Source of the DNA: Planctomycetaceae bacterium
GTDB lineage: Bacteria > Planctomycetota > Planctomycetia > Pirellulales > UBA1268
Assembly (NCBI GenBank): GCA_902629495.1
Contig: CACORA010000015.1
Span: 1 to 46,406, forward strand
Length of the DNA: 46,406 bases
Direction: 5' to 3'
Shown: positions 18,411 through 27,248 of the stretch, in pieces
Position numbering within the stretch: the first letter of the stretch is position 1
Layout: each line of letters opens with the position of its first letter
Made by a program: the position numbers and the translations under genes
The notes under the pieces: generated by a model
The model's database searches: none
Seen by the model: only the letters and a program-made list of their open reading frames with translations
Told to the model about the DNA's origin: nothing

Positions 18411-19964
18411 ATGAAAAGAACACCTTTTGCGTATTACGGGTATGTTATTTCACTCGTGCTGCTGTTGGCATGTTTGTGTCTGGAACGGCAGGCACAGGGG
18501 AAGACGTCTCACCGCCCGCATATTATTCTTGTAATGGCTGATGATATGGGGTGGGGGCAGACTGGGTATTACGGACATCCATTTCTGAAGACACCTCATC
18601 TCGATGAGATGGCAGCAAATGGATTGAGACTGGATCGATTTTATGCAGGTGGGCCAGTGTGTTCACCCACACGTGCTACAGTACTAACTGGGCGAACGCA
18701 CGAACGGACGGGGGTCATGACACATGGCTATCCATTAAGACTTCAAGAAAGAACAATCCCGCAGGCACTTGCCAAGATTGGTTATACAACAAGCCACTTT
18801 GGGAAATGGCATCTGAATGGAATTCGGGGGGCTGGAATTCCAATTTTGCCAAACGATGTACGGAGGCCAGATGTATTTGGATTTCAACACTGGTTGTCAG
18901 TTACAAATTTTTTTGACATGCATCCCCTTATGGGCCGAAGTGGCAGGCCTGAGGGAGTCTTTGAAAAAAAACAGGGTGATTCATCAGAGGTTGTTGTTTC
19001 AGAGGCATTGAAATTTTTGGGTGCACAGATAGCGGGACGGCCTGATGTCCCGACCTTCACTGTCATTTGGTTTGGGACGCCGCACAGTCCATGGGCATCA
19101 GAGGCATTTGATCGCGAACCATTTCAAAATCTTTCTTTTCAGGCGAAGCGTCACTATGGTGAGCTTGTGGCAATGGATAGAAGTATTGGACGGCTTAGGC
19201 AGGGTCTACGAAAGCTTGGAATTGCCGAACAAACAGTGCTCTGGTTTACTTCGGATAACGGTGGTCTTCCCAATAAGGATTTTCAGCCAACAGTAGGTCA
19301 GCCCAACGACGCCATCAGTGGTATGACAACGCTTCGCGGGTTTAAGGGATCGGTGTACGAGGGTGGTTTGCGTGTACCAGCCATTATTGAATGGCCAGAA
19401 ACAATCAAACCACGCGTATCAACCTATCAGTCTGGTGCCTGTGATATCTTTCCAACGATTCTTGATATCGTCGGTCTGCCTGAAGATTCAATGCTTGCTG
19501 TGCGAGATGGAATAAGTATCAAGCCACTTTTCTTTGGTGAGACTGACAGTCGCGTTCAGCCAATGGGTTTTCGTTATGCCGGAAAAGGTGCATTCATTGA
19601 TGGCAATTACAAAATAGTGGTCTCTTCACCAACTCGGAAAAAGAATGAAAAGCCAGTAACGGATGAAAAGGACATGGAAAGAGTAGAGCTTTTTAATCTG
19701 GATGCTGACCCAGGCGAATTGAATAATCTTGCAGCTCAGGAAGGCGATGTCCTCAATCACATGCTCAATGAATATCAAGAGTTTTGTCGGTCAGTCGATG
19801 AAAGTATTCGTGGGCGTGACTATCCTTCCGGAAAACTTGATCAGCCGGATCCAGAGCCAAAACGTTGGACAACGGATGAGACAATCTACTCTCCGTTTCT
19901 CTCCCGACTTAAGGAAGAGCAACGCAAACTTGATGTCCTTACCAAACCAGATAAAGGGAGCTAA
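18411..19964 (+). CDS. Secreted sulfatase, AraC-linked
   Basis: A 517-residue sulfatase. Signal peptide at about 10-30. MADDMGWG (about 42-49) gives the first metal ligands; the formylglycine motif is the canonical C84-S-P-T-R followed by ATVLTGR. GKWHLNG, FGTPHSPW and FTSDNGG are the other active-site blocks, and GFKGSVYEGGLRVP is the usual loop of galactose- or hexosamine-active sulfatases, though substrate is not established. LFNLDADPGELNNL closes the fold. Forty nucleotides separate it from the beta-helix gene downstream, so the two probably form an operon controlled from the AraC interval. Confidence 0.92.
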   Translation: MKRTPFAYYGYVISLVLLLACLCLERQAQGKTSHRPHIILVMADDMGWGQTGYYGHPFLKTPHLDEMAANGLRLDRFYAGGPVCSPTRATVLTGRTHERTGVMTHGYPLRLQERTIPQALAKIGYTTSHFGKWHLNGIRGAGIPILPNDVRRPDVFGFQHWLSVTNFFDMHPLMGRSGRPEGVFEKKQGDSSEVVVSEALKFLGAQIAGRPDVPTFTVIWFGTPHSPWASEAFDREPFQNLSFQAKRHYGELVAMDRSIGRLRQGLRKLGIAEQTVLWFTSDNGGLPNKDFQPTVGQPNDAISGMTTLRGFKGSVYEGGLRVPAIIEWPETIKPRVSTYQSGACDIFPTILDIVGLPEDSMLAVRDGISIKPLFFGETDSRVQPMGFRYAGKGAFIDGNYKIVVSSPTRKKNEKPVTDEKDMERVELFNLDADPGELNNLAAQEGDVLNHMLNEYQEFCRSVDESIRGRDYPSGKLDQPDPEPKRWTTDETIYSPFLSRLKEEQRKLDVLTKPDKGS

Positions 19965-20003
19965 ACCAGATATTTCAGCGCGAGGTATCGCATTGGAAAA
20001 ATT

Positions 20004-21911
20004 ATGAATGATCGACGATTTCGAGTGTCTACCAGAAATACAGTACTGCTGATTGAGGGTGTCGTCTTCATCTTTTTTTTGGGCGGGCTACAAAGCAGTT
20101 TCGCAAAGGATGTCATAACAGCAGGCCCAAGAGATAATCTGCAAGCAATTGTTGATGATCTCAAACCTGGGGATATTCTTCGTTTGCGTCCAGGGCAGTA
20201 TGACCAGTCGTTCGTTGTGCGAGCTCAAGGTACGGCAACGGATCCCATCCTCATTCGTGGGGATGGAGAGGTTGAATTTACGGGATTAAAAAGGCTCAAT
20301 GTCCGTTGGACAGAAGTGCAACCGGGGATTTTTCAGGCACCTGTCGAAAATCGAGTGTGTCAACTCTTCCATGGAAGCAAGATGCTGGTTCCGGCTCGCT
20401 GGCCCAACATGACGTTTGAGCAGCGATGGGACAATTCGAAATGGCCGCACGCCAGTAAAGAGTCAGTCTATGGAATGATGGTAGATTCACGACTGGAAGA
20501 CAGTGGACTTGATTTTAGTGGTTGTATTGCGGTGCTGAATATTGGTTCGTGGCAGACGTATCGCCGTATGATCAAGAAGCATGGTCTTGGGAGTGATCGA
20601 TTTACGTATCCAACGGATGCTGATTCACGACTCCATCATGCAAACCATCCAGCAGAAATCGACCGGTATTGTATTTACGGTGAAGCAGCCCTCGACGCAC
20701 CCTATGAGTGGTTTTTTGATCAAAAGAGTTCTGTGCTGAAAATCTGCCTGCCAAAGGGAGTGCAGCCAACGGATCTTGATTTGTTGACGAAAGAGAATGC
20801 TGTAGCAATTCTTGGTAAAGACTGTCGGCATCTCCATATTCGCGGCATCCGTTTTGTGGCTACAACATTGAGGTTGGTGAATGTGCGGTTTTGTGCGCTG
20901 TCTGATATCGAAATTGACTTTGGTTCAACCATTGCAGATCCATTTGGTCAAAATAGACCACTCAAAGATCAGCGATTAATTGGCTGGAGCTCACGACAAT
21001 GGTTTGGTGAGTCGAGTATTGATGCACTCACTGAAATCATAGGCAATGATAATCGTCTATCGAATATCGTAGCGAGGCACAGTGAAGGGCCGATAGTGAC
21101 AGTCAGTGGCCAGCGCAATGAGATCCATAACTGTCTATTTGAGGATTTTGATTGGCAGGGTCTCGATTATGGATTTGGAATTGATCTTCTTGCTGCAGCT
21201 CCAGTGACAGTTCGGTATGTGACGCTTGACCATTGTGGTGGTTCCGAAGGGCTTCGGTTGTCGAATCATGGGAAGTCTCTTGTTGAATATTGTCATTTGC
21301 ACCATTGTGGTTTGAGGCAGAGCGATGGTGCAATCATTCAGTCGTCAGGTGCTGATATTACAGGAACTGAAATTCATCATAATTGGATTCACGATCATCA
21401 GGCATTTCATTGGGGTGGGAATGGTATTCGGGGGGATGATGGTTCGCGTGGTCTTTTGATTCACCACAACGTTGTCTGGAACTGCAATGAAAAAGCTATT
21501 GTTGTCAAAGGAGATGATCACAAAGTCTTTCACAACACGTGTTTTGATAATCCCAAAATCGATATTCTGTTGCCAAGGAACCGTCTTCCAGGCAAGACAC
21601 GGGAGCTGCAAGCACAAAATAGTCATAGTCAGGCCGTGAATAACTGGTCCCGAGTCACCGGGAGTTGGAGTTGGGAGAATCCAAAGGTAGCTCCCCTCGG
21701 GGTCTTAAGAAACAATGAGCCAGCCCATCGAAGTGCTCTTAAGAACCCAGATGCTTTTGATTTTCGGCCTCGAGTTGGAAGTGTTGCCATTGATGCAAGC
21801 AGCTCAAGCAATCAAATAAATATGAGTACATTCAATGGGAGTACGCCGGATCGTGGGGCGTATGAGTATGGTCAGCCACCATGGAAGGCCGGGTATGTGA
21901 AAGGCAGATAA
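20004..21911 (+). CDS. Secreted right-handed beta-helix protein (polysaccharide lyase-like)
   Basis: A 635-residue protein with an uncleaved or cleaved N-terminal hydrophobic segment (about 12-33). LQAIVDDLKPGDILRLRPGQY is the opening coil typical of chondroitinase-B/alginate-lyase-like helices. IHHNWIHDHQAFHWGGNGIRG and IHHNVVWNCNEKAIVVKGD give the stacked N-x-I strands. It shares two diagnostic blocks with the giant protein at 40079-44587: QLFHGSKMLVPARWPN, and FDFRPRVGSVAIDA followed by GAYEYG. Together with the partner sulfatase it is likely to act on a sulfated polysaccharide; lyase versus hydrolase versus binding cannot be decided. Confidence 0.8.
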   Translation: MNDRRFRVSTRNTVLLIEGVVFIFFLGGLQSSFAKDVITAGPRDNLQAIVDDLKPGDILRLRPGQYDQSFVVRAQGTATDPILIRGDGEVEFTGLKRLNVRWTEVQPGIFQAPVENRVCQLFHGSKMLVPARWPNMTFEQRWDNSKWPHASKESVYGMMVDSRLEDSGLDFSGCIAVLNIGSWQTYRRMIKKHGLGSDRFTYPTDADSRLHHANHPAEIDRYCIYGEAALDAPYEWFFDQKSSVLKICLPKGVQPTDLDLLTKENAVAILGKDCRHLHIRGIRFVATTLRLVNVRFCALSDIEIDFGSTIADPFGQNRPLKDQRLIGWSSRQWFGESSIDALTEIIGNDNRLSNIVARHSEGPIVTVSGQRNEIHNCLFEDFDWQGLDYGFGIDLLAAAPVTVRYVTLDHCGGSEGLRLSNHGKSLVEYCHLHHCGLRQSDGAIIQSSGADITGTEIHHNWIHDHQAFHWGGNGIRGDDGSRGLLIHHNVVWNCNEKAIVVKGDDHKVFHNTCFDNPKIDILLPRNRLPGKTRELQAQNSHSQAVNNWSRVTGSWSWENPKVAPLGVLRNNEPAHRSALKNPDAFDFRPRVGSVAIDASSSSNQINMSTFNGSTPDRGAYEYGQPPWKAGYVKGR

Positions 21912-21932
21912 ACAAGTGACGCATCACATACA

Positions 21933-22775
21933 TTATGGATGAGTAGCAAGCCATTTTTTTATTGTTGATATTCGGTTGCGTGCGACTGATCGTGCGAGAG
22001 CCACTTCGTCGAATGTCAGGCCATACCCTTTTTGTTTTCCTCCCATAAGTCGTTTTGTAATCGTCTGTGTTTCTTTGTCAGGGTGTTGGAGGAGTAGATT
22101 GTGGCCAAGTTCATGAGAACATGTTCGACTCACTGACCCCTGTTTAAAGGGAAGCGGCTCACAAAGATCAAATTTATGTGGAGGGTGTCTTGCCCCCGAT
22201 GGTTTATCAGTCCACGCACAGACGACACACATGGTTCCACCATCAGGATTATCCGGAATCGATAATCCGCCACCAAAGAATGCAAAGCCTTGGAGTGTTT
22301 CTCCAACGTAGGGAAAGAAATAAAGGTTATGAATCGCAGGATGGCGATGGCTGGTATCGATTACCTCCATTATCATTTTTGTTCGGCCAGATGTTTCACG
22401 GTTTGATTGCGCAATTTCCTTCAGGTGGGCAGTGCAGTCTGGAGTGTCAGCAACGTGGACTTCACGAATGCTTTCAATGACCCATGTAATTCTTGCTGGT
22501 TGCCAGATGCGATTTATTTCAGGAATGATCTCACGGCGGATATTTGTCTCCGAGATCCACATGTTCATTGAGACTCCTTTCTTCTCCATCGTCGCACCGT
22601 GTACAAGGTGGAATCGAATCGGGAGTTGGATAATGTCGGCATCCGCAGGAGAGGCATCAAGGAGGCGCAGAAGATCTTTGTGGTTTCCTTGTGCCAGTGA
22701 GAATAAAGGAGAAAGAAAAAAGATGCAGCATGCCAGGAGTCCCCGAAAACGGTGCGTCATTGAAGTGACTTTCAT
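21933..22775 (-). CDS. Secreted metzincin-like zinc metalloprotease
   Basis: A 280-residue protein. Signal peptide at about 8-29. The zinc site is HELGHNLLLQH at 221-231: the three His ligands have metzincin spacing (HExxHxxxxxH), although the usual Gly at the eighth position is Leu. RLMGGKQKGYGLTFDE with M244 fits the Met-turn and following helix. Six cysteines lie in the mature part (112, 183, 186, 205, 219 and others nearby), some of which may pair. It probably digests or processes extracellular protein. Start 22775 lies 37 nt after the stop of the isomerase-like gene; an ATG at 22760 is also possible. It converges with the beta-helix gene (21 nt). Confidence 0.75.
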   Translation of the reverse strand: MKVTSMTHRFRGLLACCIFFLSPLFSLAQGNHKDLLRLLDASPADADIIQLPIRFHLVHGATMEKKGVSMNMWISETNIRREIIPEINRIWQPARITWVIESIREVHVADTPDCTAHLKEIAQSNRETSGRTKMIMEVIDTSHRHPAIHNLYFFPYVGETLQGFAFFGGGLSIPDNPDGGTMCVVCAWTDKPSGARHPPHKFDLCEPLPFKQGSVSRTCSHELGHNLLLQHPDKETQTITKRLMGGKQKGYGLTFDEVALARSVARNRISTIKKWLATHP

Positions 22776-22812
22776 TAGGGATGTTTGACGCGATACGGGC
22801 TTTGACGGCACA

Positions 22813-23760
22813 TCATCGGTTGGAGGTTGTATTAAATGCGTTCCGGAGTCGTGCGAGACTCGCTGGTATTGCAGTCTGCGGATCTGCTTTCCCTTCAAAT
22901 TCGAGTGATATCCATCCCCTGTACTGATGCCGTCGAAGCAGTTCAGCAACCCATGGATAGTCAATATCAATCGAGTACCATTTCCCCCCACCGTCGTATG
23001 TTTTGGCTTGTACAAGACAACATTGCGGAGCGAGACGTTCCATCTGTTGTTTTGCATCTTCAAGAAAATTGCCAGTATCAAGAGTGACTTGAAGCCAAGG
23101 CGAATTGATGGCTTCTACAATGCGCATCACACCCTCAGCAGTTCGACCAAGTCCCCAGTGATTTTCAAGACCAAGGACAACACCACATTGTTCTGCTCGC
23201 GGAAGAATTTGCTCGAACGCCGCGATCACCCATTCGAATGCTTCTGCATCAGTGTAGCCTGGGAGGCGAGGTTCAATGCCCTTGTTTGCCATAAGTTCAT
23301 CAAAGTTTTTTGATGTACCCCAGCGACCTGTATTCACTCGCATAGTTGGGATGCCAAGACGGTATGCCGTATCAATGGAGTTGAGCGTTTTTGCAACATT
23401 ATCATTTCGTTTGGATTTTTCAGGGTGTACAAATCCTTGATGTGTTGAGAACCCCATGAGTGCTAAACCAAGACTATGGGCTTGCCGCTTCAGTCGCTGT
23501 AATCGTGTGTTTGATTGATTGTCTCCCATTTGTACCTGCAGGATTTCTACCCCATCGAAACCCATGTGTGCTGCCTGTTCAATACAGTCTTCAATAGGTG
23601 AAGGTTCTTTTCGAAACTGCCAAAAGGAGTATGTAGAGACGCCAAATTTCAACGAAGAAGTTGGCGATTGAGCCGCCGTTGTCACGGACGGCATGGGAAT
23701 CGTTATGCCAGCACATGCAGCAGTTGCCAGCATGTGACGACGTGAAATGGAATGAAGCAT
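22813..23760 (-). CDS. Tat-exported sugar phosphate isomerase/epimerase-like TIM barrel
   Basis: A 315-residue protein of the xylose-isomerase-like TIM-barrel (AP endonuclease 2) family. The N-terminus SISRRHMLATAACAG is a twin-arginine export signal (R7-R8). Barrel strands with metal-ligand-type residues include VLGLENHWG (E199), VTLDTGNF (D228) and WISLEFEG (E287/E289). Known relatives isomerise or epimerise sugars such as 3-keto or hydroxypyruvate compounds; export suggests action on products released outside the cytoplasm. Start 23760 is placed immediately before the Tat motif; a longer start at 23805 gives a non-typical leader. It is flanked by a sulfatase upstream (110 nt) and the metalloprotease downstream (37 nt). 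Confidence 0.82.
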   Translation of the reverse strand: MLHSISRRHMLATAACAGITIPMPSVTTAAQSPTSSLKFGVSTYSFWQFRKEPSPIEDCIEQAAHMGFDGVEILQVQMGDNQSNTRLQRLKRQAHSLGLALMGFSTHQGFVHPEKSKRNDNVAKTLNSIDTAYRLGIPTMRVNTGRWGTSKNFDELMANKGIEPRLPGYTDAEAFEWVIAAFEQILPRAEQCGVVLGLENHWGLGRTAEGVMRIVEAINSPWLQVTLDTGNFLEDAKQQMERLAPQCCLVQAKTYDGGGKWYSIDIDYPWVAELLRRHQYRGWISLEFEGKADPQTAIPASLARLRNAFNTTSNR

Positions 23761-23870
23761 GTTGAATTGGTGGGAGTGAGTGATAGGAAAACCCTTCTGT
23801 GACACACGAGCACGAATCTATCTCTGTAAACGTGTGAATGCAAACAGATCACGATAGGTAGTCATGCTTT

Positions 23871-25286
23871 TTATTTATTGTTTCCCTTTTTTTTCTTGGG
23901 AAATCCTTCAACATTGACTTGAGACTCTTTGCTTACGCTCGAAAGACGTGTTAATGCAAGTCGAGCAAGGGTTTTCTCAAATTGTTTCTTGAGACTTTGC
24001 TCTGATGGTGAAAGGTTTTTCGCAGGGAGTACTTCCCCATCATACGCCCCCTGATATCGAGTGAAGGTGGCATTGCTGCCATCTGGTTCAGCAACAAGGG
24101 AGTACTGTTTATTGCGAACCATGACAGCACGTGCACGATACCAGATATAGATCCAATCCTTTTGACGTTTCACCGATGTATTTTCGAGGATTGGGAGGAT
24201 GCTGAGACCATCATTTGAATAGTTTGCCGGGAGGTTCGATCCGGTAACGTCGCAGAGTGTTGGCAGAATATCACTAAACTCAACAAGGTCATCAACAACC
24301 CGACCAGGCTGCGTGATACCCGCTGGCCAGTTTGCAATCAAAGGCACGCGGGTTCCACGATCAGTCATCGTTCCCTTCCCTCCAGCAATAGTTGTACCGT
24401 TCCACTGGGTGACGATTGGTTTGTCTGTCCCATTATCACCAGTAAAAAGAATAAGCGTATTGTGACGAACACCTGACTGTTCGAGTTGGGAAACAATTTG
24501 GCCAATAAGTTTATCGGCGTAGGCAACCATGTCGTGAAAATGCCTTTGTGGGTCGTTGCAGTCTCCTTTATACGTCGTGGAGCCTAGGCGTTGTGGGTCC
24601 CAGTCTGTGGAATCTGGTGTTGGATCAAAAGGACAATGTGTAAGGATCATTGGAAAGTAAACCAGAAAAGGTTCAGAGCGATTCTGATTGATAAAATTAC
24701 AAATGAAGTCCGCACAGATTTGTGGGCCATATTCTCCAGAAACGTAGTCACGTTCTTTGCCATCCACCTCGACTAAGGGATTTACAAAACGTCGGTCATA
24801 GGTAACGCCTTGATCTTTTGATCGCCCTGATCGGGTATGTTGCCATAAGCATGATGTGTCGAAACCAAAATGCTGTGGAGAGTCAGATTCCTTTCCAAGT
24901 TGCCATTTGCCTGCAATGCACGTTTTATATCCAGAGCGTTTGAGTTGGTGGGCAAAGGTTGTTTGCCCACGATCCAGGTGTCCAAACCGGACATAGTTTC
25001 TGACGTTGTACTGCCCCGTCATAATTTTCACCCGTGACGGTGTGCAGATAGGATTTGAAAAACCGTTGGTAAAGCGGATCCCATTTTTTGCAAGAGCATC
25101 AATGTGTGGAGATTGATTTGACTCACTGCCATTGCCCGAGATGGCTTCAAAACCCATGTCATCTGCCATAATGAGGACAACGTTCGGTTTGTTTGCAGGA
25201 GCTGCAATCACAGGGAGTGATGGTGGCAAAAAGATCATGATTCCCAAAAAAGCACTACCCAGTCGAATGGAAAAAGTTTTATTCAT
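23871..25286 (-). CDS. Secreted sulfatase with PKKKKG tail
   Basis: A 471-residue sulfatase. Signal peptide at about 8-29. MADDMGF (40-46) gives the first metal residues; formylglycine site C81-T-P-S-R with xxxMTGQ. GKWQLGK has Gln where the usual His stands, YFPMILTHCPFDP carries the substrate-side His, and FTGDNGTDKP the late metal residues. The protein ends EGFPKKKKGNNK, encoded partly by a run of eight A, so frame errors there are conceivable. AAAGGA lies about 9 nt before ATG 25286. Substrate unknown. It is the second gene of the four-gene minus-strand unit. Confidence 0.9.
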   Translation of the reverse strand: MNKTFSIRLGSAFLGIMIFLPPSLPVIAAPANKPNVVLIMADDMGFEAISGNGSESNQSPHIDALAKNGIRFTNGFSNPICTPSRVKIMTGQYNVRNYVRFGHLDRGQTTFAHQLKRSGYKTCIAGKWQLGKESDSPQHFGFDTSCLWQHTRSGRSKDQGVTYDRRFVNPLVEVDGKERDYVSGEYGPQICADFICNFINQNRSEPFLVYFPMILTHCPFDPTPDSTDWDPQRLGSTTYKGDCNDPQRHFHDMVAYADKLIGQIVSQLEQSGVRHNTLILFTGDNGTDKPIVTQWNGTTIAGGKGTMTDRGTRVPLIANWPAGITQPGRVVDDLVEFSDILPTLCDVTGSNLPANYSNDGLSILPILENTSVKRQKDWIYIWYRARAVMVRNKQYSLVAEPDGSNATFTRYQGAYDGEVLPAKNLSPSEQSLKKQFEKTLARLALTRLSSVSKESQVNVEGFPKKKKGNNK

Positions 25287-25444
25287 AGGGGGTATCCTTT
25301 CATCAAGATCTCTCAATGTTATGCGGTTGAGGATGAATCAACCTGGTTGTTTGTGTGAAGTCATCCCAGCGTGAGAGGAGTTGTTGTCTGTACATCATGC
25401 CGTTTTGCGTTTCGTTTTCTTTATTCAGCGAATTCAGAACGTTT

Positions 25445-26875
25445 TCAAAGTGATTTGTTTTCTTGTGTGCTTTTTATCCATCCATATCCTCGCGGAATTG
25501 AGGTGTGGTCTTTCGATGTTTGTGGAATCTCGGCAAGTGGCGCGAGTGTTTTTTCCCATGACGCATGCTTCTTGGCTAACTGAGTCACAAGATTGGGATG
25601 CTCTGCTGCAACATCATTTTCTTCACGTGGATCTGTTTCAAGATTGAATAGTTGCCAGTGGTCCTGTTCATATTTCCGATAGAGTCGCCATTCCTTCCAG
25701 CGGACAGCAATGAGATGTCTACGAACGGCATCTCCCGGTTCATTGTTGAGCCAAAAAAGATACTCGTGAGTGGGCACCTGTTTTGGATCATTGACACATG
25801 CAACCAAATCAACCCCGTCGCAGTGAGGAGGAATAGGATGTCCGGTCCGAGCTGCAATGGTGGAATAAAAGTCGAAATTTGCGATAAGACCATCGTAGTG
25901 AATGCCTTGTGGAATTGTCCCAGGCATCGAAATGATGGAGGGTACTCGAACCCATCCTTCCTTCTGCGTTCCTTCTCCTTTGCCTCCCGTATATGGCGTT
26001 GAGGTTCCACCCTCACCACCATTGGCACCGTTATCACTCGAAAAGATGATAAGCGTATTGTCACGTAAACCATGTTTTTCCAAGACTGCGATGAGTTTTC
26101 CAACCTGATCGTCGACCGAGACAATGGCTCCTGCTAACTTACGACGAGTGCCCTTTGCTGTGGTCCGTTTCATCAGTCGCTCAGGAACCTCGGCACTCGG
26201 AGAGTGCACGGCTTCGGGGGACCAATAGAGAAAAAATGGCTGATCCCTGTTTCGGTCTATGAAATCAACCATTGAGTCGCCATCGTAATCCGTTAGCCAT
26301 GCCATCTCACCATCCCGATTGGTATAGAAGTATTTTGATTTGCCGTCCGTTTTCTTGAGTGCTTTTTGAATATCTTGAGGGAGATCGTTGAGTGATTTTT
26401 CTGAGTAATGTGCTCCCGGTGGTTTTTTTGCAACCTCTTTAAATCCTGACTGCAGCGGCCCCTGCTGCTTTGTTCCAATGTCCCACTTGCCAATTTGTCC
26501 GGTAACATAACCAAGAGTGCTCATAAATCTGGCCAGTGTCGGGCGATCTTCCGGAATTGGAAGTCCACGTGACATGCCATATTTTCCAAACCGTTGAGCA
26601 TATTGACCCATCATAAGACTGCAACGACTCGGACAGCATGGTGGGTTGGTTATGTGTGATGCGGTAAATCGGACGCCCTCATCTGCGAGTCGATCAATAT
26701 GAGGTGTTGGAATGTCCTGACAGCCATAGCATCCAACATCTCCATATCCGAGATCATCGATATAAACAAGAACAACGTTTGGCAATTCCTGGCCGTTGCT
26801 AGTTGTTGGCAAGGTGAATCCCATCAAGAACATTGATCCAACACTGCAGAAAAAAACAGATACCAATCGCGTCAT
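25445..26875 (-). CDS. Secreted sulfatase with CCPSR active site
   Basis: A 476-residue sulfatase. Signal peptide at about 4-28. YIDDLGYGD (38-46) supplies the first metal ligands; the formylglycine motif is C80-C-P-S-R84 with two adjacent cysteines, C80 being the residue in the modified position. GKWDIG, YWSPEAVHSPS and FSSDNGANGG follow. Residues at 455 onward are a short unconserved tail. The start at 26875 is chosen because AGGGAG stands 8 nt upstream; the ATG at 26896 lies before that ribosome site. It leads the minus-strand run and faces the GH16 gene across a 373-bp divergent interval. Confidence 0.9.
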   Translation of the reverse strand: MTRLVSVFFCSVGSMFLMGFTLPTTSNGQELPNVVLVYIDDLGYGDVGCYGCQDIPTPHIDRLADEGVRFTASHITNPPCCPSRCSLMMGQYAQRFGKYGMSRGLPIPEDRPTLARFMSTLGYVTGQIGKWDIGTKQQGPLQSGFKEVAKKPPGAHYSEKSLNDLPQDIQKALKKTDGKSKYFYTNRDGEMAWLTDYDGDSMVDFIDRNRDQPFFLYWSPEAVHSPSAEVPERLMKRTTAKGTRRKLAGAIVSVDDQVGKLIAVLEKHGLRDNTLIIFSSDNGANGGEGGTSTPYTGGKGEGTQKEGWVRVPSIISMPGTIPQGIHYDGLIANFDFYSTIAARTGHPIPPHCDGVDLVACVNDPKQVPTHEYLFWLNNEPGDAVRRHLIAVRWKEWRLYRKYEQDHWQLFNLETDPREENDVAAEHPNLVTQLAKKHASWEKTLAPLAEIPQTSKDHTSIPRGYGWIKSTQENKSL

Positions 26876-27150
26876 CGAAGATCTCCCTATGGCCATTCGT
26901 GAGTCCCAGAGTTCATAGACACGGATCGTACCATGTTATGAGCGACATGTATGGGGTGCTCTGAGTGGTTTGGTTGCTTGACGGATAACCAATACCAGCA
27001 GCAAGGGGATTCCAGCGTTTAAGAGTAGGGCAGATGTTGTACTCGTGGGGGCGTGTTGTGATCGGCACAGTCAGTCACCGGAAGAGTTTTTGCGTTGTTT
27101 GTGCATGTGCCGAGGCGTGGTGTCGAGGCTCTGCAATGACACTTCTAGCA

Positions 27151-27171
27151 CAACAAAAAAATGCTTTGTTG
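27151..27171. promoter_or_regulatory. Perfect inverted repeat 1 upstream of GH16
   Basis: CAACAAA and TTTGTTG, 7-bp arms with a 7-nt spacer. It shares the AACAAA/TTTGTT core with the next dyad, 4 nt away. Candidate operator half-sites or mRNA leader hairpin. Confidence 0.45.
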
Positions 27172-27175
27172 AACT

Positions 27176-27202
27176 TTTGTTCTATGGAATTCGTAGAACA
27201 AA
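27176..27202. promoter_or_regulatory. Perfect inverted repeat 2 upstream of GH16
   Basis: TTTGTTCTA and TAGAACAAA, 9-bp arms with a 9-nt spacer containing GAATTC. It ends 46 nt before the GH16 start. With the preceding dyad it gives four AACAAA/TTTGTT half-sites in 52 bp, which suggests a bound repressor or activator. Confidence 0.5.
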
Positions 27203-27248
27203 TCAGATTTCAGCCAAAGGCACTCAATGGGAATGGGAGGGGTGGAAA

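Larger units (their letters stand above)
26876..27248. other. Divergent intergenic region, sulfatase / GH16
   Basis: 373 bp between divergently transcribed sulfatase and GH16 starts. It holds two perfect inverted repeats (listed separately) in its GH16-proximal third, and GGAGG about 8 nt before the GH16 ATG. No convincing gene was seen in the rest; an upstream in-frame extension of GH16 there has no family similarity. Confidence 0.6.

Noticed and set aside
27045..27248. Longer N-terminus for the GH16 protein
   Set aside because: The extension has no signal peptide or family similarity, contains the dyads, and a strong GGAGG precedes 27249.
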